From Ornithodoros turicata (lineage: Eukaryota; Arthropoda; Arachnida; Ixodida; Argasidae): a stretch of DNA of 64,000 bases. The notes under the pieces are model-generated. The model worked only from the letters and a program-made list of their open reading frames with translations, ran no database searches and had not been told where the DNA came from. The DNA lies in the NCBI RefSeq assembly GCF_037126465.1, contig NW_026999353.1, positions 930,001-994,000 on the forward strand, given 5' to 3'. This document shows positions 34,531-45,535 of the stretch, piece by piece. Each line of letters opens with the position of its first letter. The stretch's first letter is position 1. A program made the translations under genes and the position numbers.

Positions 34531-34948
34531 CATGGGAATAGTCCCACAGTATCCCATCATAGTGCAGGATCCCACATATTTAACGAAAATCATGGGTAAT
34601 ACTCCCTACTTGGGAATAGTCCCACAGTATCCCATGACAGTGCAGAATCCCACATATATAACAAAAATCATGGGTAATACGCGCATACATGGGAATAGTC
34701 CCACAGTATCCCGTCATAGTGCGGAAACCCACATATTTAACATATGCGTGGGTAATACCCGCACACATGGGAATAGTCCCAGAGTATCCCGTCACAGTGC
34801 AGGATCTCACATATTTAACAAAATGCATGGGTAATACCCGCACACATGAGAATAGTCCCAAAGTACCCCATGACAGTGCGGAAACCCACATACTTAACAA
34901 AATGCATGGGTAATACCCACACACATGGGAATATTACCACAGTATCCC
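34531..34948. repeat. 78-79-bp minisatellite, left part
   Basis: The GGGAATAG marker recurs at 34534, 34612, 34691, 34769, 34848 (as GAGAATAG) and 34927 (GGGAATAT), giving a period of 78-79 bp. Each unit carries two short inverted steps, GGGTAATACCC and GGGAATAGTCCC. The array is cut at ATCCC (34944-34948) by the BEL element and continues in phase at 51090. Confidence 0.95.
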
Positions 34949-35081
34949 TGTAGAGGAAGAGCCAGACAATCGGAGCCAGAGCAAAACGTTTACTGAACAA
35001 AACCCAAAAAAGAATAATAATGCACGCCCTCTTAGCTCGGGGATTTGCACGAGCCCAGCTGTTTGTCCACATCTTCCTTAA
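34949..35081 (-). mobile_element. BEL 3' LTR, remainder
   Basis: On the minus strand it begins with the duplicated TTAA (35081-35078) and runs GGAAGATGTGG to CTCTACA, then the BEL target-site repeat. It differs from the 5' LTR at two positions, near 34970 and 35009. Confidence 0.9.
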
Positions 35082-35533
35082 AGGTCAGATATGCCGATTT
35101 TGAAGTGCCGCAGAACGGAGCGATACTCGCGCTGTGTGTTCATTACCGAACACTGAATATGTGTGCGAAATAGCTTGCTCCAACTGTTCGTAGTTTTTTA
35201 GAAAACAGTTTTTTTAGTTCCCACGCCCGGCCGTCAGACCGTCGGCAAACCCTGCGCACGGGCGCACCGACGTCACTGCTCTCGGTTTATCTGTCTTTGG
35301 CTTGGCATGGACTCTTGGCTTGGCTGCCTGGCTTCTTTCGTTTCCTCCTCTGTGCATCGTACATAAGCGAACAGCTGTTATGTTGTTGCTAAGCCGGAAA
35401 CAAAGCATGTGAATGTTTTTTTTTTGGCACAGCGTCGTTTGGAAAGTGCACTTCCTTGTTCTGACCTTGCCTTTGATGGGCTGGAGCGATATGATTCGTG
35501 AATATGTCACGGCGAAGTTGTCGAAGATGCGAC

Positions 35534-35720
35534 AGTGCTGCGCTGTTAGAACAATTCATCGGATCATTCAAGTGTTACCTATTATAAGCTGCCAAAAGAC
35601 CAAGCAGTGCGAAGCTCTTGGCTGACAGTGGTGCCTGCTAATTTCCACTGCAAGGATTTCGTCCACGAATGTTATCATAGGTTACGCGCGCCTCCAGAGG
35701 CAATTTGGAATCTCGGCACG
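35534..35720 (+). pseudogene. THAP-like zinc finger remnant
   Basis: MRQCCAV in one frame (from 35527) is followed, after a small deletion that shifts the frame, by NNSSDHSSVTYYKLPKD and RSSWLTVV. The pattern of an N-terminal Cys, then YxxLPKD, then a Trp nine residues later is that of THAP DNA-binding domains. The second Cys is lost with the deletion, and the last pair is seen only as CYH instead of C-x2-H. A good splice donor (AAAAAG then GTAAGT) follows at 35807/35808. THAP domains are known in P-element transposases and, to my knowledge, in Kolobok transposases. Confidence 0.5.
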
Positions 35721-35944
35721 AAATCGTCTGAAGAAAATCTGAGGTGCCCGACGCATAACGTTTTGAACGTGCCACGGAGGATCAAGGCAAAAAACGAGAG
35801 CAAAAAGGTAAGTCGCGGTTCAGATATAAAAAATAGCAAGCTTAATGAATCGATTGTGCAGCTGTCCTACTGCACTTACTCTGATATAACTACGATTAAC
35901 AACACAATAGTACCATTGATAATCTAACTTCTGAATTATCACAG

Positions 35945-36285
35945 GTGCACGCTGAAGGCGAAAATGAAGCATGATCTGGCTTGCATCTGGTCATGAAGAA
36001 ATTGCTGACACGCTAGTTGCAGTCCACCTCCACCAACAGGTATGACAATGTGATGTTATAATTTGAGTATTCATCTATGTTCAACTTTTCGTGTGCACTC
36101 GCATGCAGACATCTTGACACCACTTTTAAATCTGCCCTCAAAGTTACAACCTGTGCTTTCAGGGTGGAAAACAAAGGTCGCCATTCCGATTAGCTGCTAT
36201 CTCCCAGTTCAAGCACTTTTGTGTCTGGACACTGGTTCCTGTGGATGGAGTGTGACAAGCTTCACTGTCTGATATAGAAGGTACG
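35945..36285 (+). other. splice-like segments inside the TTAA element
   Basis: An acceptor-like TTATCACAG ends at 35944. A candidate exon of 118 bp lies between CTTTCAG (ends 36162) and GTACGT (starts 36281). None of its three frames stays open, so if it was a transposase exon it has decayed. Confidence 0.3.
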
Positions 36286-37467
36286 TTACATTAGTTCAGT
36301 TAATTTGTCTTTTGCACATTTTTGTTACTGTTAGCTGGATTACTGTTGGACATACAATCCTTTGACACACCGAAGCTGATGTCGCCTCTGATAACGTTTT
36401 AGAATTTTCAGTGTCATCAACGTCCATTGAGGAAGGTGCCTTTACTATCTGTGATTCTTTAACTGAAGAATAGCCCAGAATTCATGTTAACATTGTCTAC
36501 TCTTATTAATTCACTATTTTCTGAGAGCTAAGAAACTACTATTTATTTGTCACAACTTCACACTGGATACTGGTGTGGTACTGGCTTGACATGTAAGCTA
36601 AAATACCTGGATTCTACAATAATTGTGTTCAACTTGGTGCATTACAGTGGGCAATGCCACATTCACTACATTTTTAGTGGGTCCGGTGGACAAATACTGT
36701 GTGCATACTGCATACATACATACTGTTCGATAGGCAAAAATACCTGAGCAGTGCTGTGTAGTCTTTTTACCCAAAGTCCATACTCTTACTGCAAAATCAC
36801 AGTACGTAGAACAGCAATGTGCAGGTATGCTGCGTTAGAGATTCACAACAGAAAGAAGACTGTTGAGAGCATCTAAATTTTAATGAGACGAGACTTTCGT
36901 GCACAGGGCTGCTCTTGTTAATGTCTAACATGAAGTTACAAAATCCCAGAATATATAAAACATGTTGTAATGTAGAGAGCGAGGGGTGGCACAGCAAAAA
37001 GATAATTATATAATCATATATAATAAAATAAAAAGGGGGTACAACTCCCCCCTCAACTCAACTCGACAACTCAATAACTCTACTTATTCTGTACCTTACA
37101 CCATGTCATATATTCTGGAATTTTGTAACTTGATGTTAGACATCAAGAAGAAGACAGCCTTCTGTGCAAAAGTATTCTTTTTGTTGTGCACAATCATTAT
37201 ACAGTAAATGCGACTATCCATTTCTTGTCATTAAATGCTTTTCCTTTCTTTCTTTCTTTTTTTCTGCAGTGATGAGCATCCATAAAGACATATGCCAGAA
37301 AGGGAGTCTCTTTGGGATGACAAACCCTCATCACCTCATGAGGATACAATGGTTGACGAATGGTTCTCAAGCACGTCGAAACTTCCAACAAATAATTCAT
37401 GAAAAAGCCAGTCAGTGCTAGCACCAGGAATTGAACGTGGACCGTCCTGCTACCAGTCAGAGATGTT

Positions 37468-37889
37468 CAGTGGCGTAGCCACGGGGGGGCTAGGGGGGAC
37501 TCGAGCCCCCCTACCTGCCACGGACCGACCCACACAAATCGTGCAAATCCGAGAACATAATATATGGGGGGGGGGGGGGGACCAGTGTGACTATCGCGAA
37601 AGTGCTTGCAGTTCATGGCGTCTATCTAAAAAGCACTCTTGAATGGTTTTCAAAGTATGAGCTTTTCAAAATACTTCCAATCTCGTGACACCACTTCATT
37701 GGTCATGACAGCCTATACATGTAATCGTACTGTGAACGTCTAAATCAACTATTTTCGTTCCCTTTTTTAATCCTCAGTTTGCAGTGTGCACAAGTATGTG
37801 TGTGTTGTCGACACAGGATCAGCGAAGGGGGGGGGGCGGCGAGTTTTCGTATCAAGCCCCCCTACCTCTGAGCTCTGGCTGCGCCACTG
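37468..37889. mobile_element. hAT-type MITE, copy 1
   Basis: Flanked by an exact 8-bp TSD GAGATGTT (37460-37467, 37890-37897). Ends are CAGTGGCGTAGCCA and, inverted, TGGCTGCGCCACTG. Eight-base duplications are the hAT hallmark. G-runs lie near both ends. A second copy in opposite orientation is at 57522-57945. Confidence 0.9.
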
Positions 37890-38179
37890 GAGATGTTACA
37901 TTTCAGGCGCTCATTGACTTTTGGTGAATTACTTGTTGGCTTTGTCCCAAGGTGGAGCTTGCTACAGCTCATTTGCTATCTGTTAATGTTGTGGCGTGTG
38001 TTGCGTTTTTCTCTTTGTGTGTTCCAGACTCAGAACGGTTAATTTGGATCAGGTCAGGTACGTTTCATTTAGACATGGCAAACATAAAGTGGTGTTTTTC
38101 AACACAACTTAGCAGTGGTCTTCATGCATTACTGCTACGGCCATTAAGCGTGAATAGAAACCTGCACATTATCCATGAT

Positions 38180-38260
38180 GTAAAACCCCAAGACTAGGGA
38201 ACACGAAGGGACAGACACAAACATGTCCCTTTGTGTTCCCTAGTCTCGGGGGTTTTACAT
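38180..38260. repeat. hairpin with 34-bp arms
   Basis: GTAAAACCCCAAGACTAGGG and what follows (to 38213) pairs with 38224-38260 around a ten-base loop, with one or two mismatches. It lies in the TTAA element and may be a tiny foldback insert. Confidence 0.75.
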
Positions 38261-38269
38261 ATGCATCAT

Positions 38270-40770
38270 CTTCACCAGCTCGCTTGCTTGCAGCCATTTT
38301 TTCTGCACATTATGTTCACTCTACTTTTATCGTGTGCTATATAATCTTGTTCAAGTTCTGTCAAACAACCTGTAATGCTATAAAAAAATTCAGTACACTG
38401 TTTGTGTGGTTTGAATGGTAGCGCATGAATGCAGGAAGGAAACTGTCATGTTATGGCAAGTGTTTACGTATTGTACATTTAACTACTAATTTTATTGGTT
38501 AGCTTTGCTGGCGTATCATGTCAAGCCATGTTATATTAATTTGGAACATGTTCTTCTTAGTAGCCAGAGCAGCTGATACACAAAGAGAACATAGCCCGTG
38601 TGTGTTTGTCTTTTCCACCGCAGCCCTTGGGTTTCCTCCCTGATGGCTACACATGTCAGGGATAGGTTTCAGGATCGGTAGTTCCCGCCAAGTGTGAATT
38701 GCTTTTCAGGGGATCATCACGCTGGCAGATGAAACATATGGTTTAAATTATTTGCAGGACAGGAATTGCGCAGCTTCACACAAATACTACTACTACGACG
38801 TAAGAGTGGTTTCAAATCTAGCTTTTTTGTGTTCCTGACATTACCGCACAAGATGAAGTATCCACTATGATCCTTTATGTGGGGGTATGTACAGTGCAAT
38901 CAACAGATGCTATTTACAAATCTGTGTTTTCTACCGTGTTGAAATGGGGTAGTTTGTATCTGAGAGCCATAGTGAAACACAGGCCCTCGAGAAACATGGC
39001 AACACATTGCAGGGACTCTGGATGCTGCCTAAATTTCCAGAACACACAGCTCAAGGCAGCGGTTAAATAACAAGTGGTTAGAGAAATCCAAGATGGTTGC
39101 ATCCGTAAGCAGTCCGCTGTTGGATTTGCTTCTGTCAGAGATAAGTTATCTCAAAGGGAACGCACGGACACACTCAGAATGATACTAGGGCTGCCTGTGA
39201 AATAGAATGAGGAGAGGGGAAGATATATAACCCTTTTTCTTGTCTGTTATTCTATTGGTTAAATTGTCATTTTCTTAGCAGCATATGTGTGTATATTCCA
39301 GAGTCTGCTAATAAATATATCAGTTTAGAGCTAGCACTCGCATTGTAGATGTCTCATCCTGTCCTTGGTTGCTTGTGATTCACTATGGCCATGCTTGCTA
39401 TTATTGGAGCTTTATGTGATTCCTCTCTTCAGATACTTTAAGATTGCTGATGCTGTGCAGTTTGTTAATTTTGAAATTGTACTGTGCTGAGGTACAAAAA
39501 CAGAATTGTCATATCTGCATTTGAGCACATAGGAATAATTTGTAAGTACTTTACTTGTTGACATTAATATTTGCACCAGGTCACAACATTGTTGATTTAT
39601 GCAAAATGTAAATAAATATATTTATTTGCTTGCCAAACAATGCACAAATGTCTTCTTTTCTAGTGAGATATTCCCTGTTCACCAGACATCAATGTGGAAA
39701 AGTTAAAGGGGCACAATGATGGTAGAGTCTAGCGTTGCTTTTTGCCACTTCACATATATGCACTGTTATTCATGTACACATGTAGGAATAGGAAGGTAGA
39801 GGATGTGCATAAAAAATTTCGTATGCAGCCACACATATGGTTCAGAAGATTAATTAGATGATGTCCAAGCATATATAATTGTGCTTCATGTGCAATGGGT
39901 ATGCTAACGGATTGCTTCTATGAAGCCTTTTTATTTATTTTTATAAATTCTTTTTATAAATGTTATTTTTTATTTTATATAAATTTCATATTACATATTG
40001 TATACTTATATTTTTATAAATTTTATAAACTAAAAACTCAAGTTACACGCCCCAGTAAGAGTGCCCTTTGCAAATGGTTTGGTAACGTGTCTCGAACTGT
40101 AAAGGTAAGAGGCAATCGAGAATGCTGCAGAGAAGGTTGCAACTTACATATAGCTTATCACGTCCTACATACAAAGTGATTTGTACAATAATTCCTGAGC
40201 ACGGAATTAATCCCGAGGCTGGCCAGTGATGTCACCCAGGACGACAAGTCACATAATTGCCTTTAACACTTTTACACCCCATGTGCTGAGTTGTGAATTG
40301 AAAGAGCACTCTACAGAAGGATAAGGTGCACCTGATTTCTAGGATCTATGCTATGCCCTAACTCTTCAGACACCACATTTCTAAGTGGCAATATGTGCTC
40401 TGGTACTTCTTTTGCGTCTGCATAGTGTGCAACCACATGGCTACTGGAGCTTTCGTGTGCATGTTTTTGTGCGACGGTGTTCATTACAAACAATATCGAG
40501 ATGTTAGACATAAAATGCAGTAGTTTGCAGCGTACCACACAACACAGCGTGACATGGGAGTGTGTGATTCAAAGAAAGCTTCTGGAAAATGCACAGAATC
40601 CCACAAAAAGTTTAAAATGTGATTTATATTTCGTTTTACGTCTTTCGTCGTTACATACCATCGTCGACGCTGTTGCACATTGATAAATCGTACGTAAAAC
40701 TTGTCCCATAGCAGTATGCGGTTTCTCAAATACATAGCACAATTTTCCTGCAATAATAAAACGCTGTCGG
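38270..40770. other. AT-rich interior of the TTAA element
   Basis: Short ORFs (for example 38867-39070 plus, 40484-40753 minus) have no recognised motifs. The segment at 39895-40030 is extremely AT-rich. No transposase core could be traced. Confidence 0.45.
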
Positions 40771-41260
40771 CATTTTCTTGCTGACACGGCTGTCGAAACG
40801 TCAGCCTCTACAATGGGCAAGTGCTGTAAAGGGGCTCACGCAGACGCGACTTGATACAAATTGCACGTGCTCACAAAACACAAACGACGAATTCCAGTCA
40901 CAACATCGCACAGAGGTTGGTTCCCGAATGAGTTCGCAGCTGCTGCACTGTTTACTTATCGCGGAACGGTGGAACCCGGCTGTCCGCCATCTTCAAGCAC
41001 AGAGACGTGAAGACGCGAGAAGCCGTAGCTGAAATCCACTGACAAGTACGAAGGCGCGTACACGTCGCAATGCCCGTTCGGATGCATCTACGTCATAAAA
41101 ATGGCTGCGCCCATGTGTGTTTCGGAATGAATTACCTATTTTTTTGACATGGTACTGTACCGAACTGAGAGAATGAAGGTGTATTTTGGGGAGACCTGGA
41201 TGTGGGCTTTCAGAATATCACAACAGTTTCGACTATTTGGGATATCGGCATAGCTGACCT

Positions 41261-41266
41261 TTAACA
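41261..41266 (-). mobile_element. BEL 3' LTR, first six bases
   Basis: After a purine tract GGGCGGGGGAG (41267-41277, minus strand) the LTR opens TGTTAA and is cut at TTAA by the 6.18-kb insert. The remaining 129 bases are at 34949-35077, and the total of 135 equals the 5' LTR. Confidence 0.88.
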
Positions 41267-41292
41267 CTCCCCCGCCCGATGCGTCTCAAAAG

Positions 41293-42009
41293 CTAGACCT
41301 CAAGAGGATGAAGTAGCTGAATTGGTCTTCTGATGAAGGAACCAGTGACTGTCTTGAGCGTGCACGATCGTACAAGTCCATCACGTCAAGTATGAAGCTC
41401 CTGCACCCTTGCTAGCTTCCAAAACATCCTTGGCTGTCGCTGATCCGCCAGTAGTACGAGTTTATGCGGTTGAACGCTGTTGGAGGTTGCATGTCGACTC
41501 AGGTTTGCAGATCTAAGCTGTAGCAAGTAATCCTTGTTCCACTGCCTCCAGTATGCAGTGAGGAGCCTTTCCTTTGCTTGCAGCACCTCTAACGGTTCGG
41601 CGTCTACGCACGCTGTCTAACGTCTCTTAATTGGCGGCAACGCCGTGAGTCGCTTCCCCAATATCAGATGCGACGGAGACAAAGCTTGGGTATCGCCAGG
41701 ATCTTCTGACATTTGTGTCAATGGCCATGAGTTGACGATCGCTTCGACTTCTGTTAACACGGTCAGCAACTGTTGAAAGTCTAGCTGACTCCGACGTAGT
41801 GTTCTTCTGAGAGCATCTTTAACTGAGCGTACCATACGCTCCCAGAAGCCTCCCCACAAGGCGGCACGTTCGGCAATAAACTCCCATGTTATTCGTGCTT
41901 GTGTCGCATACCTCCGTACCGCTTGGAACTGATTCGCAAGCAAGGCCGGAATCTCTCGAGCGGCTTTCTTAAAAGTTAAGAAGTTATTTGAATAGACCTT
42001 CCTTTGCAA
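41293..42009 (-). pseudogene. BEL integrase C-terminal part
   Basis: After the frameshift the frame continues NNFLTFKKA, WEFIAERAALWGGFWERMVRS (the conserved catalytic-glutamate region) and LTEVEAIVNSWPL. In-frame stops at 41617 (TAG) and 41386 (TGA) interrupt it, but the same frame goes on through LTAYWRQWNKDYL and RDGLVRSCTLK to a natural end at 41293-41295. The polypurine tract and 3' LTR follow within 30 bases. Confidence 0.85.
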
Positions 42010-42971
42010 ACCTCGTCGTGCCGAAGGAAGGTCCCGAAGGATTGGTCAGAGACGAGCTCAAGATGAATTGCCCTGGTGACTGTGCAAGTAAAAAGAGCGA
42101 CGTACGCTTTCCGTTGCCCTTCGGCCGTTCTGTAATAAAGTGGCCCCGCAAAATCTACGCCAACGACTTCAAACGCAAGTTGCTGAGTGACCCTATCGGC
42201 AGGTAAGGGTGCCTCCTGCTCTGTGCAGGGGCGTGTCGTCAGTCGTCGACAAAAAAGACATTGATAAAGAGCATACTTCACTGTCTGACGACCTTTGATT
42301 ACCCAGAATTCTTCTCTTAACTGGTGCAGAGTTTCCTGTACACCGGCGTGGGACATCCTTAGGTGCTCTCTGAGTATGATAAGCAACGTGAACCAAGCCT
42401 CTGACGCTGGCGGCAACAGTATGGGATGCTTGGCTGCTTGTGACTGCTGAGAGCACTGCAGACGACCCTCTAGTCGCAGTAGTCCATCGTTATCCTGATA
42501 ATGGCGAAAGTTCTCGAGATGAGAGGACCTTTCTGTAAGTAGCTTTGTCTGAGTAGCCTTGATCCAGTACAGCTCTGATGACGCCATTTCTTCAGTAGAG
42601 AGAGGACCTGTTTTCTTGACGTTTGACCGCTTCGAGTTGTGTACGTAGCGCAGTATCCATGCGGTGACTCTAATACGTCGATTGGCACTACTGAAACGTT
42701 CGAGTGAAAGCAAATGTGTCGTGCAGCTGACCAATGCCACCTGAGCGTCCAAGCATTCCTCGTCTCCTTCAGTATGATCTAGAAATGCTGTGTGCGGCCA
42801 TAAATCTGGCTGAGCCAGCCATCGTGGGCCTTTCCACCAAACTTCACAGTCACGCAGTTCATGCCTCTTAATCCCTCTCGTGAGAAAGTCTGCCGGATTC
42901 TCTTCACCAGGACAATGACGCCATCTTTCAGGAGAAGTCAGCTCATGTATCTGGCGCACCTCTTTTCCCAC
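41976..42971 (-). pseudogene. BEL RNase H end, integrase zinc finger and core
   Basis: In frame with the preceding part beyond the TAG. Motifs: HCPGEENPADFLTRG and WWKGPRWL, the integrase HHCC finger (H in LREHLRMSHAGVQETLHQLR, C in CLFCRR) and the catalytic core start VVGVDFAGPLYY, with TRAIHLEL after it. A frameshift near 41995 ends it; the integrase continues in the frame of 41617-42009. Confidence 0.86.
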
Positions 42972-42980
42972 GTAGGTCTT

Positions 42981-44543
42981 CTATCTGGATGCCGATCCCT
43001 TGATCCAATGCAAGGTGATTAAGGAATCTGTCCAACATACATAATCGAACTCTGTCTGCAAAGCAGTGGATACAAAGCGATATAATCTGGCAGCAAGAAG
43101 AGCTGCTGTGAGTTCAAGCCTCGGAAGTGTCTGGCGCTTGAGAGGTGAGACTCTGCTTTTGCTAAGTAGAAATGCCATGCCACGAGAACCGTCGTCGGAC
43201 AAATGCTCGAGGTAGACTACCGCACCATATGCCCTTGGGCTGGCGTCTGCGAAAATATGCAACTTGCGCAGCCTGTCGGCGAATGAGTTGCTCGCTATCA
43301 CCCTAGGAACAGATATATGTTGCAGTTCCGCGACTCCTTTGCACCACTCTCTCCACTCTGCATCGACGTCTGAAGGTAACTGATCATTCCATTGCAATCC
43401 TGCCTCCCAAATCTTCTGAAGCATGATCTTGCCCGAAATAGTGAAGGGTCCTAACAGGCCAAATGGCTCATAAATCCTGGAAATGGTCTGCAGTACATGT
43501 CTCTTGACACTCTCCTTTTCCGTCATGGAGTCCAAGACAGACGCAACTGAACATCGTAACTGATCATGTTGAAGATCCCATATGACCCCCAAAACCTTCT
43601 TAGTCTGATTCTGTGTAGTCTCCGTTGTAGAGTTCCCCTTTTTAAACATCTCTCGTAGAAGTGCCTCGTCGTTAGTGACCCACTTCTTTATCTTCATGCC
43701 GGCCGCTTCGAATATGCTCAGAGTTTCCTCATGAAGTGTCCTGGGATTTCCTGATGTGCTGACACTGACCACTAAATCGTCCACGTAAAAGGATTGCTCC
43801 AAGAGCGTAGCAGCCTGCAAGTAATCCTTCTCTGCTTGCTGAATGGTCGCGGACAGCAGGAACGGACTAGATCGTGCTCCGAAGGGCACTCGTGTCATGC
43901 GCCATGTCTCAATAGACGGTGTAGGCTGTCCTGCGATCGGCGTCGAAGTGTACCATAGGAAGCGCAGAGCGTCTGTATCCTGTTTGTGAAGTGCAATCTG
44001 CAAGAAAGCTTTCTCGATGCCTGCCACCATGCCTATGCGATGCATTCGAAACCTTAAGAGCAGAGAAAGGATGGCAGAGTTCAAGTTTGGACCGGCGTGC
44101 AGAACTTGGTTCAGGGATAGAAAACCCGGAGCACTCGATGAGGCGTCGAATACAATTCTAACCTTCATAGTCTCCCTCTCGCGTCTGATAACTGCATGAT
44201 GTAGTATGTAATATTCCCGGGCAGCAACAGGTGATGGTGATGCTACATCAATACGCTCAGCATGACCGTTAATGAGATACTGTCGTATTACCTGATCGTA
44301 TTCGTTCATGACCTCTTGATCTCTCAAAAGAGTACGGGTGGCGCTGCGTAAACGCTGCTCCGCTACAGCCTTGTTGTTTCTCAGTCGTGAGACGAGGTCT
44401 TCATTCCACGGCAGGCGCACTGTATAACGACCATCTTCAAATCTGGTTGTGTCCTGAAACCTCTGGAAAACTTCATGCTTCTTGCCCTCCGACTCTTCAC
44501 TGTCAACAATACCAAGGTGCTCTAACTCCCACAAAGACTGCAC
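42981..44543 (-). pseudogene. BEL reverse transcriptase and RNase H start
   Basis: This 520-codon frame has the pre-RT box LWELEHLGI, RT motifs KVRIVFDASS, GIEKAFLQI (the usual palm D is E here), WRMTRVPFGARSSPFLL and the catalytic FYVDDLVVS. After the connection domain it shows the RNase H start HIFADASPRAYGAVVY, ELTAALLAARL and CWTDSLITLHWI. The frame ends with a TAG at 42981-42983 where the family normally has a tryptophan codon. Downstream sequence stays in the same frame, so this is a nonsense change and not a natural end. Confidence 0.88.
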
Positions 44544-45343
44544 GCATTGGAGACCTCGTCGTGGTTAACGCTGGACACTTGCACATGTAGGACGTTAGAC
44601 TCGTAACCTGATTGCTTTCCCGTAGGGCCTTGTAGAGTCCATCCGAAAATGGTTTCCCTGCCGATGAGATTGTCACGAACTCGTACTTGTCTCCCTGCGA
44701 CAACGGACCCATAGAAATCCGCTCGTACAAGTATCAGTATTTCAGGTGACGCGTCAGCGAACGTAGCTTCATCTGCTAAAGACATTCCCTCAGACTTCAA
44801 CTGAGCAAGAGATTTCCGGTCAATATTAGGAAGATTGCCGATGCATATTTCTGATATCTCAAGAGCTTCAATGCAAACTTCCTCGGAAGTATACTGCGAC
44901 CGAAGCCTGACTTTCACCCTACGAAGCAACGATTCGGTTCCAGCCTTACCTACCGTATTGATTACCAAATGCTCTTTCCCAACAGTCGGTAATTGCAACT
45001 TCTTGGACAGTGCTCGCTTAACGAAACTTCTTTGACTTCCCCCATCTATGAGGATACGGACGCACTTCTCTTTTCCTCCGGCTGCGCAAACGACTACTTG
45101 CGCAGTCTGCAGCAGGACTATGTCCTGTCGCAAACCTGTACGTTGCCACGTGCCACTTGCGAGTATCGTCCCTCCAGACCTTGGTACTGTACTCTTCTGC
45201 TTGCACAGCACCGTTAAGTGTCGTCCATTGCATTTTCTGCATTTGAGGCTACGAAATGATCGGCAGACCTTTGCTGTATGATACTGCTTGCCGCATCGGA
45301 AGCATCTGTGGCTGCTACGAAGCCTTTCTTCGAACTCTGCCAC
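44522..45343 (-). pseudogene. BEL zinc knuckles and aspartic protease
   Basis: This is the continuation of gag after the Gypsy insert, in the same frame. It has cysteine clusters CFRCGKQYHTAKVCR and CRKCNGRHLTVLC (nucleocapsid-like) and then the protease LIDGGSQRSFVKRAL at about residues 97-112, with the catalytic D in DGG. The linker VRADFYGSVV and TIFGWTLQGP is typical of BEL polyproteins before the RT. The frame ends at 44522 because of a one-base shift near 44540; pol continues in another frame. Confidence 0.88.
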
Positions 45344-45348
45344 ATTTG
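45344..45348. repeat. left TSD of the Gypsy element
   Basis: ATTTG is repeated at 49667-49671 directly after the 3' LTR. Confidence 0.92.
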
Positions 45349-45498
45349 TGTTGTGTTGTGTTGTGTTGTATGAGTGAAGTGAAGGAAGACGATTTGCTGG
45401 CTAGGCTCGAGCGCGACGTGGCAAGAACATTCTAGTTCGGGCAACGACGAAGAAGGATCATTTGTATAGGCTCTGGAATAAAGGGCTACGATACCACA
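45349..45498 (+). mobile_element. Gypsy 5' LTR
   Basis: It starts TGTTGTGTTG (four GTGTT-type repeats) and ends GATACCACA. It contains GGAATAAAGG (AATAAA near 45477), a polyadenylation signal about 20 bases from the end. Confidence 0.92.
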
Positions 45499-45501
45499 TA
45501 T

Positions 45502-45514
45502 TGGCGCAGTCGAA
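45502..45514 (+). promoter_or_regulatory. Gypsy primer-binding site
   Basis: TGGCGCAGTCGAA lies three bases after the 5' LTR. TGGCGCAGTCG is the site type of the 17.6/297 Gypsy lineage, attributed to a serine tRNA; it differs from the lysine-type site of the Gypsy copy at 4838. Confidence 0.8.
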
Positions 45515-45535
45515 GCTCAACGCTGAACCGCTGCG

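Larger units (their letters stand above)
35082..41260 (+). mobile_element. 6.18-kb TTAA-flanked element with inverted termini
   Basis: TTAA lies on both sides (35078-35081, 41261-41264). The ends are inverted repeats: AGGTCAGATATGCCGAT on the left and AGGTCAGCTATGCCGAT on the right (minus), 16 of 17 matching. The reconstructed LTR across the insert is exactly 135 bp, so the boundaries are certain. TTAA targets occur in piggyBac and Kolobok superfamilies; the AGG start and a THAP-like remnant at the left end favour Kolobok. No full transposase frame is visible, and the interior is AT-rich with splice-like signals and a hAT MITE. Confidence 0.82.

Noticed and set aside
34531..34948. CRISPR-like array
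   Set aside because: Whole 78-79-bp units are similar with no unique spacers; it is a tandem minisatellite in eukaryotic DNA.
36163..36280. Coding exon inside the TTAA element
   Set aside because: Splice-like borders are attractive but none of the three frames is open throughout.
40778..40825. Hammerhead-like GCTGACAC...TCGAAACGTCAGC on the plus strand
   Set aside because: GCTGAC/GTCAGC pair and GAAAC is present, but the CTGANGA box is CTGACAC and helix II is too short; at best a degenerate relic.
41260..41266. Intact BEL 3' LTR continuing to the left from TGTTAAAGGTCAGC
   Set aside because: Only the first six bases agree with the 5' LTR; the rest belongs to the TTAA element, and the true remainder is at 34949-35081.
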